Of a stretch of 64,000 nt of DNA, positions 24,001 to 35,302 are shown piece by piece; the stretch's first letter is position 1, and every line of letters starts with the position of its first letter. The stretch spans positions 930,001-994,000 of the forward strand of contig JAUZTG010000016.1 in NCBI GenBank assembly GCA_030734395.1, read 5' to 3'. The notes under the pieces were generated by a model. The model saw nothing but the letters and a program-made list of their open reading frames with translations. It was not told the DNA's origin and did no database searches. The translations under genes were made by a program, and so were the position numbers. The stretch comes from Sarocladium kiliense. Lineage: Eukaryota; Ascomycota; Sordariomycetes; Hypocreales; Sarocladiaceae.

Positions 24001-26132
24001 GAATTGAGAGTTGGTTTCGCTTTCTCCCTTGATTGCGCGAATAGAAAACTGCCAAGCAATGCCTCTGGCCAGGCATGACTTGCTGGAGCGTCATGGTTCT
24101 GAAGCGACACCTGACCAGGCACTGTTCACTGGAAAGGTTGATACTACTGACAGCCAACACAGGCCAAATCATGGAAGCCGGGTGATGTTACTCCGATTGG
24201 ACCTATGAAATTGGAAGACCCAAATTCTCCGATCGCAATGTTCACACGATAGACACCTGGGGTTTTACTTATTAGGGGCGAATGAGCAAATGCCTCCCTG
24301 TTCAACGGCCGCGCCGCCGCGGCTGGCGACCAGACTCTCGAGACAAGCTTTAGGGACCGTGGTAGCTCCTCGCAGCGGGCCAGGGGTCATCAAAGTCTAT
24401 CTCCGCGTGCGCATCATCTCCCGAAGTGGATGGCCGAGAGAGCAGCAAAACCATCTGCCGAGCAAAGCTTGACAGAACCACCACTCCACGCTTCCCAGAC
24501 CCAGCGCCCCCAGCCGGCAAGTGCCCGACATGATTCCAGACGAGCCACGGGGTTTCGTCGAAGATCTCCATGATCTGATCGTATCACTGTCGACAGATTA
24601 TGTTCGGAATCAATGCAGGGGTGGTCAGCACCTGGGGAACATGTATAGACAAGGTCCTTATATTGATAAGCCTGCATTTCGACTATTCCCCTAACCAACA
24701 CAGAGCCCCTGCAGCAAGAACCGGGTCAGGTTTTGCAATCGTCAAGGGATAATAGTTAGCAGTACCAACTTGGAGGAACACCGTGGTGCCGAAGAAGTTG
24801 CAAGACAAAGGCTTGCCGGTTTCCACACGTAGCCCACTTGGGCTGGAGACTAGATGGAACATGGGGCAGAGACCCTGTCTCGACCATGGCGGCACAGCAC
24901 CCAGAGGACGGATCAAGGTGCCCCCAGTGTCTCTGGGGCACCTAGCATGAGACAGGGATTAATCCATTTACGCCATCGCCAGTTGGATTGCCCCCCAAAA
25001 TCCAGGACCGATTAGCTCCGCTGCCCTAGCTGCGTGTGTAGGCTCCGCAAGGGAACACGTCAGTAGCCCACGAGCCGCTGGACAATCCGAGCCTGCGCGC
25101 GAGCGCCTAGCTATTCCTTTGGGGGAGCTGGGGGTTTGCCAACAGGCACCCTTCGCGGATATATACAAAGCCACCCTTACGTATCCCTGTGGGCAGGTCT
25201 GTTCATTCGGAACACAGGCGGTCGTTGCGGCGGGTTCTTCCTTCACAAACGATAGTTCGTACATGCTTTGCGCCTTACTCCCGAACCCTCTTGCATCCAC
25301 TCACGGTCAGCCCCGGATCGTGGGACCTGCGCCGCCAACAACAGCCCGAGCCCGATCCTACCGCCTTCCCGCCAACTTGGCCTGCTGACTTTGAGAGGTT
25401 TACCAGGCTGTCCCAGGAAACCTGTTGGCCACCTGTCAAGGCAGTCGTCTCCAAACGGCTCGTAAGCGCCGCCTCTTCCTTATTCTCTGCGTCAACTCCT
25501 CCACTCCACCATCTTCTCCTTCTCTCAACTGGCCTTACGCCTCCGGCCTGCTGCTTGCCTGACACTCCCACTTCACGACCGCAGCCGTTGCCCGAACCCC
25601 TATCGCGGTCTTGCCATTCTTCCAGGACCCGTTCCGTGTGAGGGTTGCGTACAGCGCGCTAGAGATCACGGCCTTGACTTTCTTTCACTTCTTGCTAGGC
25701 AACACCGGAGGTATGCAGTTACGGTCGTGTCACCCAGGCACCCCCGATTAGCTTCTTCATCTCTTGTCAGAATCGTGACTTACGACTCGTTTTTCAGGCA
25801 GAGTATATGAGCTGTGGAACCCAAAGATAGCAGTGTTTGAGCTCGCTGTAGCCGGGAACTAAAAGCCTGTTACACATTGCTTGCAGCATCACGGGTTGCC
25901 GCGAACGACTGCGGTTCTTTGCGTTCAGTTGTACTGGTGTGGCTTTTCCTGCAGACGTTGTGTCCTATCAGAGAATCATAGGCATGCCTCCGGGCTCCAA
26001 CATCTCACAGCAAGCTCGTTCCAACCTGTATTGAGCGGTTCATCCGCCACTGCTCTTGGAGACGTGCAAAGTCCGTCTCTCCCGCGCCGCACAGGAACTG
26101 AGGCTCTTGCTACAGCCAAAACAGCAAGAGAG
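18038..26132. other. Long gene-poor region (about 8.1 kb) between UFD2 and a Zn2Cys6 regulator gene
   Basis: I find no open frame with domain character, no tRNA, no terminal repeats and no transposase or reverse-transcriptase remnant. The longest frames (about 100 to 154 codons, for example 23543-24007 on plus and 21554-21970 on minus) look random, and base composition is not AT-rich, which argues against heavily RIP-mutated transposon DNA. The last part (about 25440-25640) is pyrimidine-rich and probably contains the transcription start of the downstream gene. A plausible 5'-leader intron runs from about 25713 (GTATGC) to about 25797 (TTTTTCAG). Non-coding RNA or distal regulatory DNA is possible but not shown. 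Confidence 0.5.
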
Positions 26133-28700
26133 ATGTCTGCGACAGTTCCGACATCCTTCCCTCGCTCACCTAATACGTCCACCAGATCATATGACTCCTC
26201 CTCAGTCTCATCTGCAGCCTCACCAAAGCCGCAAACAGGCTACCTACGAGGCTTCATCGGCGATATGTCTCGCCAGAATGCCGCCATGCCGTCTCAACCT
26301 TCCGGGCTGCCAACACTTCCTCCGGTGAGCCAGGCCTTTCAGACTTACCCCCCCGTGGGAAGAGACTCGATGGCGTCAGGAGACTCTGTCACGAGTACAC
26401 CCGGCCAGGTCAATGCTCAGATGGCAGGAGTTGGAGGTAGCCAGGGGCAAAAAAGGGCGTATCGTCAACGGAGGAAAGACCCGAGTTGCGACGCCTGTCG
26501 GGAACGCAAAGTGAAGTGCGACGCGACCGAAACGACCAGCTGTTCCGAATGCTCAAGCCGGAATGTTAAATGTCAGTTTACGAAGGAAACCAACAGGCGG
26601 ATGTCGTCGATCAAGCAGGTGCAGGATCTCGAAAAGCAGATGGAGCGTGTGAAGAGGGAAAACAGCAATCTCCGACGCATAGTGCAAGATAGGGATGGAT
26701 CAGTCGGCGCTGAGATGGATGGTGTTGATCAGGTATCCCCCCCGGTGCCAGAGATCGGTTCAGAACCTCGCAGACGGCCACCTTTGTCACCGATGCCGGA
26801 ATTGGCTCGGGCCCGATCCAGCGTCAGGAACTTCTCTAAGGGAGTTTGGAAGCCACCAGCACAGTTCCGTACCGCAACGTTGGCGATCTTTGATCCCCCC
26901 AGACCCGAATTGCCCCCTCGCCACGCCGCGAATCAGCTCCTTCATGCCTATTACAGCACGATACACACGATGTTCCCGATTCTGCACCTTCCCAACTTTC
27001 AGGCAGAGGTGGACGAACTCTACCTGCCGCACGGGACAACCCCTCCGCCTTCTTGGTTGTCCATGTTCTTCGCAGTACTGGCCACAGGCAGCCTGTTTGG
27101 GCCCGAATCACCAACTCCAACTACGTTCCATCGCCCCGCCGAATTGCTTGATCTGTCTCGCAAAATGATGGACCCTTGGAACAACGATTATGACTTCGAC
27201 AGTGTCCGTGCGAATACGCTAATTGCTTTCTGCTTGAACGAGATGAACCTCAAGTCGGCAGCTTGCAATTGGCTTGGAAAGGCTGTTCGAGCTGGTCAGG
27301 AGATTGGCCTTTGCTTCGAGTCCGGCCCATGGCCAGTGATCGAAGGTGAGATGAGGAGAAGGACTTGGTGGACTATATACGTTCTGGACAGGGTTCTCGC
27401 GACCGAAACGGGCCTGCCAGCCCTGATCAACGACGAAGATTGCGATGTTTCGCTCCCCGCGGGCGTTGACGATCATTATATCCGAGACGATGGTATTCTG
27501 GTTCCCGATGGCGCGCAGGCTCTTACCCACTCTCTTCTCGCAGTCATCCATCCCGTTCGAGCATATACCGCCATCCTCAAGGCATTTGCCACTCCGGTAA
27601 TCACACCACATCAGCTGATGGGTCTCGAAGGCTATCTCTCAAAGTGTTTCAACCACTTTCCAGTCCAGTGCGAGCCGTCCAGCACCGCTCCACTGGCTCC
27701 GCACTTTCTTGCGCCACTGGCCTACCTCTTACACGGCCGACTGGTTCTGTACAGACGCAACCTCAATCCAACTTGCCCTCCAGATATCAGATTCGCTGCT
27801 GTTGACGGATGTACACATGTCGCTCTGGAGACTGCGTCTCTGATCAGTCGAACAAACGCTTCGTTGGCAGAAGAAGCAACAGCGCTTTTGACCACGCATT
27901 TGTTTCGCTGCACCTTGTTCCTGATCCTGACAGGGCATTACGACCACGCAATGACCTGTATTCGGGCGCTGGCTTCAATCGACGCGCGCAGGGATGTCGC
28001 TATCCCCTGTGGGCGGTATCTTGCATTTTTTGTAACGACTGTTGTTATAAAGCGTACGGAGTATGCAGAAAATCATTGGAAAACGGCCTCCCCGATGCCT
28101 TATGCGCAAGCGCGCCAGCCCCCCAATCCAAGTGCAGTGACTTTCGCTCTAACGAGGGATGAGGAGCTTCTTGCCTACGTCGCGGCTGATCTGCAAGCAT
28201 CGCCGAGCAACGCATGGTTGTGGCCGGGCCTAGAACGGGAAACGTCTCTGGGACGGCCCGGAGGGGGACCGGCCGCCAGACCCTCAACAACCAGTTCTCT
28301 CTTCAATCATGAAACGAGGACAGGCCTCAATTCTGATGAGTTGAGGGATTGGGGTGGTTGGTCTCGCCTTGAGACAGCCATTCGTGAAGTCGCAGCTATG
28401 TCTGCACCCCCTGTTCCCTCTGGTGCTATTCCTCCTGGCGTTCCAGCAGCGGTCTCTGTGCCTGGACCGCTTCCTCCCGCCGCTGGAGCTTGGGGTGCCC
28501 TTCCACATCCTAAGAAAGAAGCAGTCACACCAACTGCCGATTTGCCGCCACGACCGGCTGATATGAGCCGATATGGACCTGGCCCAGCCAGACCCAGCGA
28601 TCTGCCTAAACCGATGGATACCAGCGAAGCGAATAGCCCTTCTGAGACCACCCCGGGCAAACGCCCAGCTGACAGACTCAGTATTGCGAACATCATCTGA
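26133..28700 (+). CDS. Zn2Cys6 transcription factor with fungal-specific transcription factor domain
   Basis: Intronless coding region for 855 residues from the ATG at 26133, chosen because codons further upstream in the same frame look like leader sequence. A Ser/Pro-rich N-terminus precedes a Zn2Cys6 cluster with Cys119, 122, 129, 137, 140 and 147 (DACRERKVKCDATETTSC and following residues). A coiled-coil dimerisation segment follows (about 155-185, KQVQDLEKQMERVKREN). The fungal-specific middle domain covers about 255-560, with LLHAYYSTIHTMFPILH and RRRTWWTIYVLDRVL as typical segments. The C-terminus is Pro-rich and ends in RLSIANII. I associate the zinc-cluster sequence with the group labelled Mut3-like in Aspergillus annotations, but this is memory and its target genes are unknown. 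The long leader and upstream reading frames suggest translational control. Confidence 0.88.
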   Translation: MSATVPTSFPRSPNTSTRSYDSSSVSSAASPKPQTGYLRGFIGDMSRQNAAMPSQPSGLPTLPPVSQAFQTYPPVGRDSMASGDSVTSTPGQVNAQMAGVGGSQGQKRAYRQRRKDPSCDACRERKVKCDATETTSCSECSSRNVKCQFTKETNRRMSSIKQVQDLEKQMERVKRENSNLRRIVQDRDGSVGAEMDGVDQVSPPVPEIGSEPRRRPPLSPMPELARARSSVRNFSKGVWKPPAQFRTATLAIFDPPRPELPPRHAANQLLHAYYSTIHTMFPILHLPNFQAEVDELYLPHGTTPPPSWLSMFFAVLATGSLFGPESPTPTTFHRPAELLDLSRKMMDPWNNDYDFDSVRANTLIAFCLNEMNLKSAACNWLGKAVRAGQEIGLCFESGPWPVIEGEMRRRTWWTIYVLDRVLATETGLPALINDEDCDVSLPAGVDDHYIRDDGILVPDGAQALTHSLLAVIHPVRAYTAILKAFATPVITPHQLMGLEGYLSKCFNHFPVQCEPSSTAPLAPHFLAPLAYLLHGRLVLYRRNLNPTCPPDIRFAAVDGCTHVALETASLISRTNASLAEEATALLTTHLFRCTLFLILTGHYDHAMTCIRALASIDARRDVAIPCGRYLAFFVTTVVIKRTEYAENHWKTASPMPYAQARQPPNPSAVTFALTRDEELLAYVAADLQASPSNAWLWPGLERETSLGRPGGGPAARPSTTSSLFNHETRTGLNSDELRDWGGWSRLETAIREVAAMSAPPVPSGAIPPGVPAAVSVPGPLPPAAGAWGALPHPKKEAVTPTADLPPRPADMSRYGPGPARPSDLPKPMDTSEANSPSETTPGKRPADRLSIANII

Positions 28701-29431
28701 TCACGATGACCAGAATCCAGTCGGGGAGAGCCGGGATGGTTTCTTTCGCCCGTAATGGAGGGAGAAGGGTGGATTTCATCCGAGTACGGTTTGCAAGATT
28801 CAGGAGGCACTTCGTATGCTGCGAGTGGATTATTTGCCTTCGATAATGCGTGGCTTCAGTGCTCAATCTGAATCATCTTAGATGCTTTTGGTTCTGTTTC
28901 GTTGCTTGACCTACTCGGTCGAGTCCTCTATCTTGTTAGACGCAACGGCGTACAGGCGGACACGGCAGGGCTCGGGTACATGGACTCGAAAAGCATGGCG
29001 AGATTGTGGATGTCTTCTTTTTCTTCCTATTATTTTCTTGGATAACGGCGGGATATATGTGAAAGATTCACATGTTTTCTCTTCCTCTGTTTTTTTTTTT
29101 TTTGGCCATTTTTCTCTTCACTGTTTTGCAACTGGTAGCAGCAGCGGCGGAGATACCACGGAGCAAGCGAGATGGTGTGCGGATGTTCTATCGTCTATTC
29201 AAACCCTTATTTTTCCTCTTCACAGGACATACTTTGCCTTTTGATGCAGAATATGATTTCCGTATTCGAAAGCTATGGATACCGAGAGCATGCGTCAATA
29301 TCGTGTCCAGGGGCTCTGTTCCTCAAAGACGACGCTCTTACAGCCACCAACTAATGCAAAAGACCCGTGGCTTTGAAGGTTCCTGTGTGTATCTCCAGGC
29401 CAGCAGCCTTCTTCAATCACAAGGTAGCCAT
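28701..29431. other. Intergenic between convergent genes
   Basis: No gene supported; it should hold the 3' ends of the Zn2Cys6 gene and of SPO22/ZIP4. A T14 run lies at 29090-29103. Confidence 0.5.
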
Positions 29432-32400
29432 TCACTCCTCAAAACTCAACTTCGCTAATCTCTCCTGTAACAGATTCTGCAAGCATCCTCCATCTTCTGC
29501 AAACCCTGATAACTCTATCGCTTTGAGAGCCCATTTGTGACATGTTTCCTTTCTCTCCCTCCGCGCGTATAGGTCGACGGCTTGATTGAATGCAGACGCG
29601 ACGAGCCACTCCAGCTCAGCCTGTGGGAAGGGACGACGGTTCTGCTACCTGTCAGGAAAAGTGCCCAGTTGACTTTCACTCTTATCCAGCAGCTGCAGAT
29701 GAACGTTTGTTATAAGAATATTCAGAACGACACTTACTTGCGCACCTTCCCTAGCAACCTCTATTGCTTGATCCAAGAGCTGTAAGGCCATACTGTCCTC
29801 TAGCGGAAGCGTCACTTGGAAAACGCAGCGAAGATACTTGGCAAGCTTCTCGCTATCAAATTGCTCAAGTTCGAAAATCTCGTTTATGATAAGGCCCATG
29901 GTGGCGAACATGACTATCAAGAAAATTGGGAAATCAGCTTGCGTGACGAACTAAAGGAGGGAAAGCCACATCTTACCTCGCCCTGGCGCCTGGCTCCTGA
30001 GGAGGCAGTCACCCATAGCCTTGAACATACTTTCATCTCGACACATCTTCGCCTTTCGTACGATCTGACTTAACTCTTCCCATGACCTCAATGCCACAGC
30101 TCCCTCGAAGTCGAACACGAACAGTGCAGTCGCTTTCCCGATAAGGTCTTGAATGACGACTTCGTCCTGTGCTTCTGCTTCCATCTGCAGGCCCGCATCG
30201 AACGCGGCGATATGCTGTCTCATCTCAAGGTAGCGTTGCAATTGCTCCTCGGTGACATCCGCAGTCCGTGCCATCGAGATCAGTGCTGCAGCCACGATGA
30301 AGTGACATCGCATGGCCATCAATGCAATTTCAGTTGCGTCCTTCAAAGGTATATCGGAGGGATAGCACTCCATAAACATCAAGCAAGCGTTGAGAATCCT
30401 AACAAGCTGAGGCCTCGGCCATGCCTGGGATTTGGTAACTGCTATGTTATAAGCATTCTTGCGAAACCAATGAAGCTCGTCTGTAGTGTAAATCCTGTTG
30501 TCGTTTTTGTCTCTTGGGTCTGTCTTCGCGAGCGCGGCACCTGCGACATGTGTTAGACCAAGCATCGAACAAAGGCCAAGTTACCAACTCACCCCTTTCG
30601 AATGCATTACACAGATCCTCGATGAAAGTGTCTGGCTCACAGGATTCTCGCCCCTCCCCCAAGTCATCTTCTTCGATCATAATGATCAAACGTATGGTAC
30701 ATCTGAGCAGCGAAGGGTAGTTTCTTGTCGTGGGCTGATCTAGCCTCTTGGTCTTCGTCACTGCCTTCATTGCCCGCAGAGTACACACCTTGTCTCCAGC
30801 ATGCTGCGCCTCTTTGATACAGGCGTACAACATGTCATGGCATTTGTCCTCGCCGCAAAGTTCACTTAGACTTTCGACGCATTGCTTTCCGAGTTCATGG
30901 TCCCAGTTGAGAAGAGAAAGGCGAAACATAAGATATGAAGTCAGGGGGTCGTTCTGTCCGCAAAGAGGCATGTCCGCAAAGGCTTGTTTACCTTTATCGG
31001 CCTGATTTAGGTATATGGCACACTGTATCCTCTTGCGACCAAACTTGGCCAGATTCTCGTCACCGCTTGTTGTGAAGGTGTCGTGCAGAGCCAACGCGCA
31101 CTACGTGTCGGCAACCTGGTGCTTCTCAGTTACAATCAGAGTCTCGACTCTCTTCCAAATAATCTTGACTCGTCAGTTCATTGTAGCCTCGCATCTTTCG
31201 ATATATACTCACGTAGTGCGCGGCCCCCGCAGCAGCAGGTTCTGCTGGCTCGTGCAAGAGCTGATAAAGAGTATTCAAGACGTTTGCCAGAGCACTGACA
31301 GATCTCTCTGCATCTTCTTCCTTGACAGAGAACCATATTCGACGAATCAAAACTTTTCCAACATGCTCATGTTGTTTGGCAGCGGCCACACCTTGAAGTA
31401 ACAGCTCATCCAGAAGTGCACACGCAAGTTGAATGGAGCGTTCTCCAAGCTCCTTGACATGATGAAGCAGAAAGTCTAGGTTCTCTGCTGATCTATCGAA
31501 GGCCCGGACCATGCGCCGCAATATACTGGCGTATGTTTGGACGTCAACTTCCTCTCGGGGTGAATGTTGAAGCAATTCAACGTGCCAGTGCAGGACGACT
31601 GGTTTGTCCCCTAATTGTGCTTCCATGTCCATGATGATCCTTTCAGCTTCCTGGCGCGCTTGTGCTGTCTGTTGACCAAGGTACGTTCGAATCAGGCTTT
31701 GGCATATGGCAAGCCGGGTCTCCAAACCGCCCAATGATAGCTCGTCCACCTCACATATGGAGAGGGTATCATGGGCACGTTGTAGCCATTTCAGGGCCAT
31801 GGTGAAGTCCTTCTTCAGAAGACAACTTGTTCCGATATTTTGCAGAACATCGGCGAGCTTTTCGACTTGGTTGGTATCGCTCTGTTCCAGTAACTCTTTC
31901 GTCCTTCCAAGCGTATGTCCCACGACATCGAATTGCTCTTCCCTCCAGGACTATATCGTGTCAGAGCGTTACTTCGGGATCAGGGTAGTGTCGCTTACCA
32001 GAGCAATGTGCATAGTCAAGTAGTCCAGCTCATATCTCTTGATTCTTTCCTGTCTGCCACCATCCGACTTGGGATTCTTGAGCCTATGGATGTACTCACT
32101 TGCCTGTTGCAACACGGCTTTCCCAGTCTCCACGTCATCCACTTGAGCACAGTATCTGACAGTTCTGAGTGCGAGATCCAGCAAATACGTCGCATTTTCT
32201 TGAACACCACTATGTCCACGGTTCGGGTGCTCGCGTCCAAAGGCAAGCATGTGGAACGCAAGCACGCGGACCTTCGTTATGAGCTGCGCTTGTCCTGCCA
32301 CTTCTCCACGGGTATCCCTATCCCTAATGATGCGCAAACAGAGATTCCATAAGTCGCGTGCTTGCCGCTCTAAGTCCTTGGCTATGCGGGTCGGACATGC

Positions 32401-32635
32401 TTCAGAGTCTCGGGCCTTCAGTTCGGTGATGCTCTGAGTGTGCGTTACGATTTCGGCCAAGAGAACCTGGGAGGTGTGATCGTCTGGCGCGTCTGGTAGC
32501 GAGTTGTAGAGTTGATGACTGAAAGCTGCGTCACGTGTATTAGTATGGAATTTCCTCTGGGGTACTGAGGAATGGCTACATACTGAGGATGTGTTTCAGC
32601 TTTCTCTCGCATCCGGGCCGTGCAGCTGGAGCCAT
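29432..32635 (-). CDS. ZIP4: SPO22/ZIP4-like meiosis protein, with an in-frame TAG in the best exon model
   Basis: ZIP4/Spo22 proteins are TPR-like scaffold proteins of the synapsis initiation complex, needed for crossover control in meiosis. Seven exons reconstruct the family length of about 945 codons: 32584-32635, 31999-32525, 31213-31950, 30593-31163, 29977-30540, 29738-29913 and 29432-29641. Recognisable segments are LLDLALRTVRYCAQ, NIGTSCLLKKDFTMALKWL, LLNWDHELGKQC and the C-terminal AELEWLVASAFNQAVDLY. In exon 4 of this model, codon 460 is TAG (plus strand 31101-31103) at the place where I expect Trp in the family pattern of W-x-x-x-A-L-H. The alternative is one longer intron, 31101-31212, that uses this same TAG as its acceptor; it keeps frame but deletes 20 residues beginning IIWKRVETL, which look like conserved family sequence. 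The gene is therefore either a nonsense allele, an unusual splice form, or affected by a base-call error. Confidence 0.82.
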
Positions 32636-33108
32636 GGCAGCTGACGACCGTGTTCCTGAAGTTGATCTCGATCAGGTCATCGGATTCTGTGCGTGTCACG
32701 TCAAAAACGGTTGCAGAAGCGCGGCATCGTTGGAGGTTGCTCAGGCAGCCACAGCAGCCGCAGTCTTCTCAGAGTCCACGAGGCAGGAACGACCGATGAG
32801 CCCTTGCCGCACCTTCCGCTGATGGCTCTGCCTCGGTTGACGGCCATTGTTATGGTCAGTCAGAAGAACTTTTGATGTGCAGATATACGAGCTTTCGAAT
32901 TGACGTGTTCTAGAACGTATAATCACTGGCCTATGACTATCTGCTCTCATAATCACCATCGCGAATGCCTTGCTTGGGTCCCATATGTGCTTGATACGTC
33001 GACGAAAGAACAGCTTCCACCCAACCTCACTAGGTCTCATGTCCATCCATTTCCCCAACAAGAAAAACATCCAGATCCAAAACACGACAAAGCACCAAAC
33101 CAACTTTC
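32636..33108. other. Intergenic between ZIP4 start and the RDS2-type stop codon
   Basis: Both genes are on minus. No gene supported; this must contain the 3' end of the RDS2-type gene and the short promoter of ZIP4. Confidence 0.5.
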
Positions 33109-35302
33109 CTAGCTCTGCGGGGCCGGGTCGTGCGGCAAGAAATTGCCAACAATCAAAGCCGGGCTATGCCATAAGAATCAGTATGACCCCCGATGACTCT
33201 GAACTTCTTCACTTACAGCTTGTGCTCGTCACGGCGAATCGTGAATGAGAAGCAGCACTTCACGATGGGGTGTTCAGACGTGTCGCTCGGGTTCTTAAGC
33301 GAGCACGCTGTCAATAACGTATCATGCGCAGGGTCGAACGCAATCGTCCCGAATTCCTCCCAATATCGCACCATGGATTCCTCCGTGAGGATCTCATGTA
33401 GAGCAATCTTGCCCTGTGCGGTGTGTCAGCCATCAAAGGGTTCCAGATCGTGACATTCAGTCCAACAGGTATGCAAGGTGCTTACATCTCTCAACTTATC
33501 GACGGGAACTTTGATCAGCTCTGCCATCTCCTTATTTCCACGGAATATTTCTCCAGTTCTCCGCCAGCAGCATGCCGGTACGGCCATACTAGCGAAGACG
33601 CGGTCATAGTCCATGAGCTGTCGTTCGAACCACATCTCAACGTACACAAGCTGCATGTCCGTGAGGCCTTGTGCCTTTTCTCTAAACTTGGGTCGAAACT
33701 GGTTGATCGTCCGGATGATCTTCTGCTTCGAACTTGCTGCAATGTGGCCGTCAAGATACTTGCCAAGTCGTGCATATCCATTGATGTAGTTGAATGGTTT
33801 CAGCAAACCTGCATCGTACTTGGCCTGCAGCACTTGCGCCATTCGCGCGTCCGGGTCGTCATTTCCCTTAGGATCTGCCGCTTGTAGATAGTAGGCGCTG
33901 GTCTTGTCTTTTTCTCCCGGTGCCGTGCTTCCTGGCCGCGATATGGCTCTGCCTGCACCCATGTTAGGAGGCGGGAGCATAGCGCCAGCTTGAGCATTCT
34001 GTGCGCTGCCATCTTGGGCGCTGAATGTTGGCAGCGTCGCATCCATCTGCCCCGATCTATTGAAGGCAGCCTGTTGCTGCTGCTGTTTGGAGGCGTCGTC
34101 ACCCATGGGCATTGAGCCGCTATCATCGAGCAGACTTGTCTGAAGGAAGTCGCCAAGGACGTTGAACTCGTGTGTAACCTCCGGCGTGATCATGTAGTTT
34201 GGGTTGAAGCTGTTCATGTCTTGGAAGTTTTGAGCCGTCATCCACACATCTGAGTACCCCGAGACTAAAGTGTCATTCACGTCAGTAATAATGTTCTCTC
34301 AACGTCCTGCGTTACAAGCGTTCAGGTGAAAGGGTATCCCGTATCACGCTCGGAACCCAATCCCTCTGAAAGACGCGTTCCGTAGCTATCCGGCAAGGTA
34401 CAGAAATATTGATGACCTACATTGATTGGCATTACTGCTCACGTTATTATTTAAAGCGGCATTCTGCATCGGCTGTTGCACAAGTGTAAGCGGATTTCCT
34501 TGGCCGAGCACGGGTCCGGCTCCAAAGCCAGCTGATCCCGACGCCGACCGTTGTCTGGTCCCCTCAAAGGGCAAGGGCGGGCCCATGTTGCTGGAGATGG
34601 AGTTTCGTGCCATGTCACCCTGCGTAGGTGTGCCCTGAGGGGCTTCTGGGGCTGCATCCTGCGTCTGTTGTTGCTGCTCTTCTTTAGAAATACTGCCGTT
34701 CTTAGGCTTCTTTGTGTCCGCTTCGCGAGGCTCGTCGTGGCACAGATGGCCAATGTTGCGCTTGATGCATCTTGTGCATGGTCTCTCCTGGCAGGAAGAT
34801 CAGTAATTAAGCTCTACTAGAGCATTGAGCACAGGACCCTTAAACGTACAAGATCACAAGTCATATGCTAAGCCGCGCATAGACAGTCTTGGTCAGCAAA
34901 TGATCATTCATTTCCCTCGTGCGAGTTTCGATGCCAACTTTTTCCGGCTCGACGCCGGGTAGCTGCTCGATGAGACGAGACACCAGCCCGGCCACCCAGA
35001 AGTATCGACCCATGAGATGCTCGTGCCCAGGGGGGGTTTAATGACTCACAGATCTCCGGCAATAGACACAGGCTAGAACAGAAAAACATATTAGCCTCTT
35101 CCCAGCTAGAGCATGTAGGCACGCAGCATTGCACCAGCTCAGCAAATCGCTGGAAACCTCCCGCCTCCTAGTCCAGAAGCCGGACAGACTTCTCGTGTAT
35201 GCACGTACCATGGTTGACTTTGCGCCTCTTTTTCGGGCTCTGTTTCCTGGCTCCATCCTCCCTCCGTTTCCCCTCATCTGATGACTTTCCATTCTTCTCC
35301 AT
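33109..35302 (-). CDS. RDS2: RDS2-type Zn2Cys6/PAS regulator of gluconeogenesis
   Basis: A nuclear transcription factor of 510 residues matching yeast Rds2 (related to Ert1 and Gsm1), which activates gluconeogenic genes on non-fermentable carbon. Seven exons: 35209-35302, 35050-35072, 34850-34867, 34421-34787, 33486-34264, 33217-33413 and 33109-33163. Exons 2 and 3 are only 23 and 18 nt; together they encode the first half of the zinc cluster, ACVYCRRS-HMTCDL, and exon 4 supplies ERPCTRCIKRNIGHLC. Ligands are Cys33, 36, 43, 49, 52 and 61. The middle contains VTHEFNVLGDFLQTSLLDD and a Gln run. The C-terminal PAS-like domain includes AGLLKPFNYINGYARL, DYDRVFASMAVPACCWRRTG, CCFSFTIRRDEHKLP and ends LIVGNFLPHDPAPQS. 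All junctions keep frame and sum to 1533 nt. The micro-exons and the 156- and 182-nt introns around them are the least certain parts, but the protein match is strong. Confidence 0.9.

Noticed and set aside
18038..25880. Transposon or RIP-mutated repeat
   Set aside because: No terminal repeats, no polymerase, integrase or transposase fragments seen, and base composition is not AT-rich.
29642..29737. Alternative last acceptor of ZIP4 at 29621
   Set aside because: Also in frame but removes seven residues (NRRPFPQ) before AELEW that fit the family better; kept only as a possible variant.
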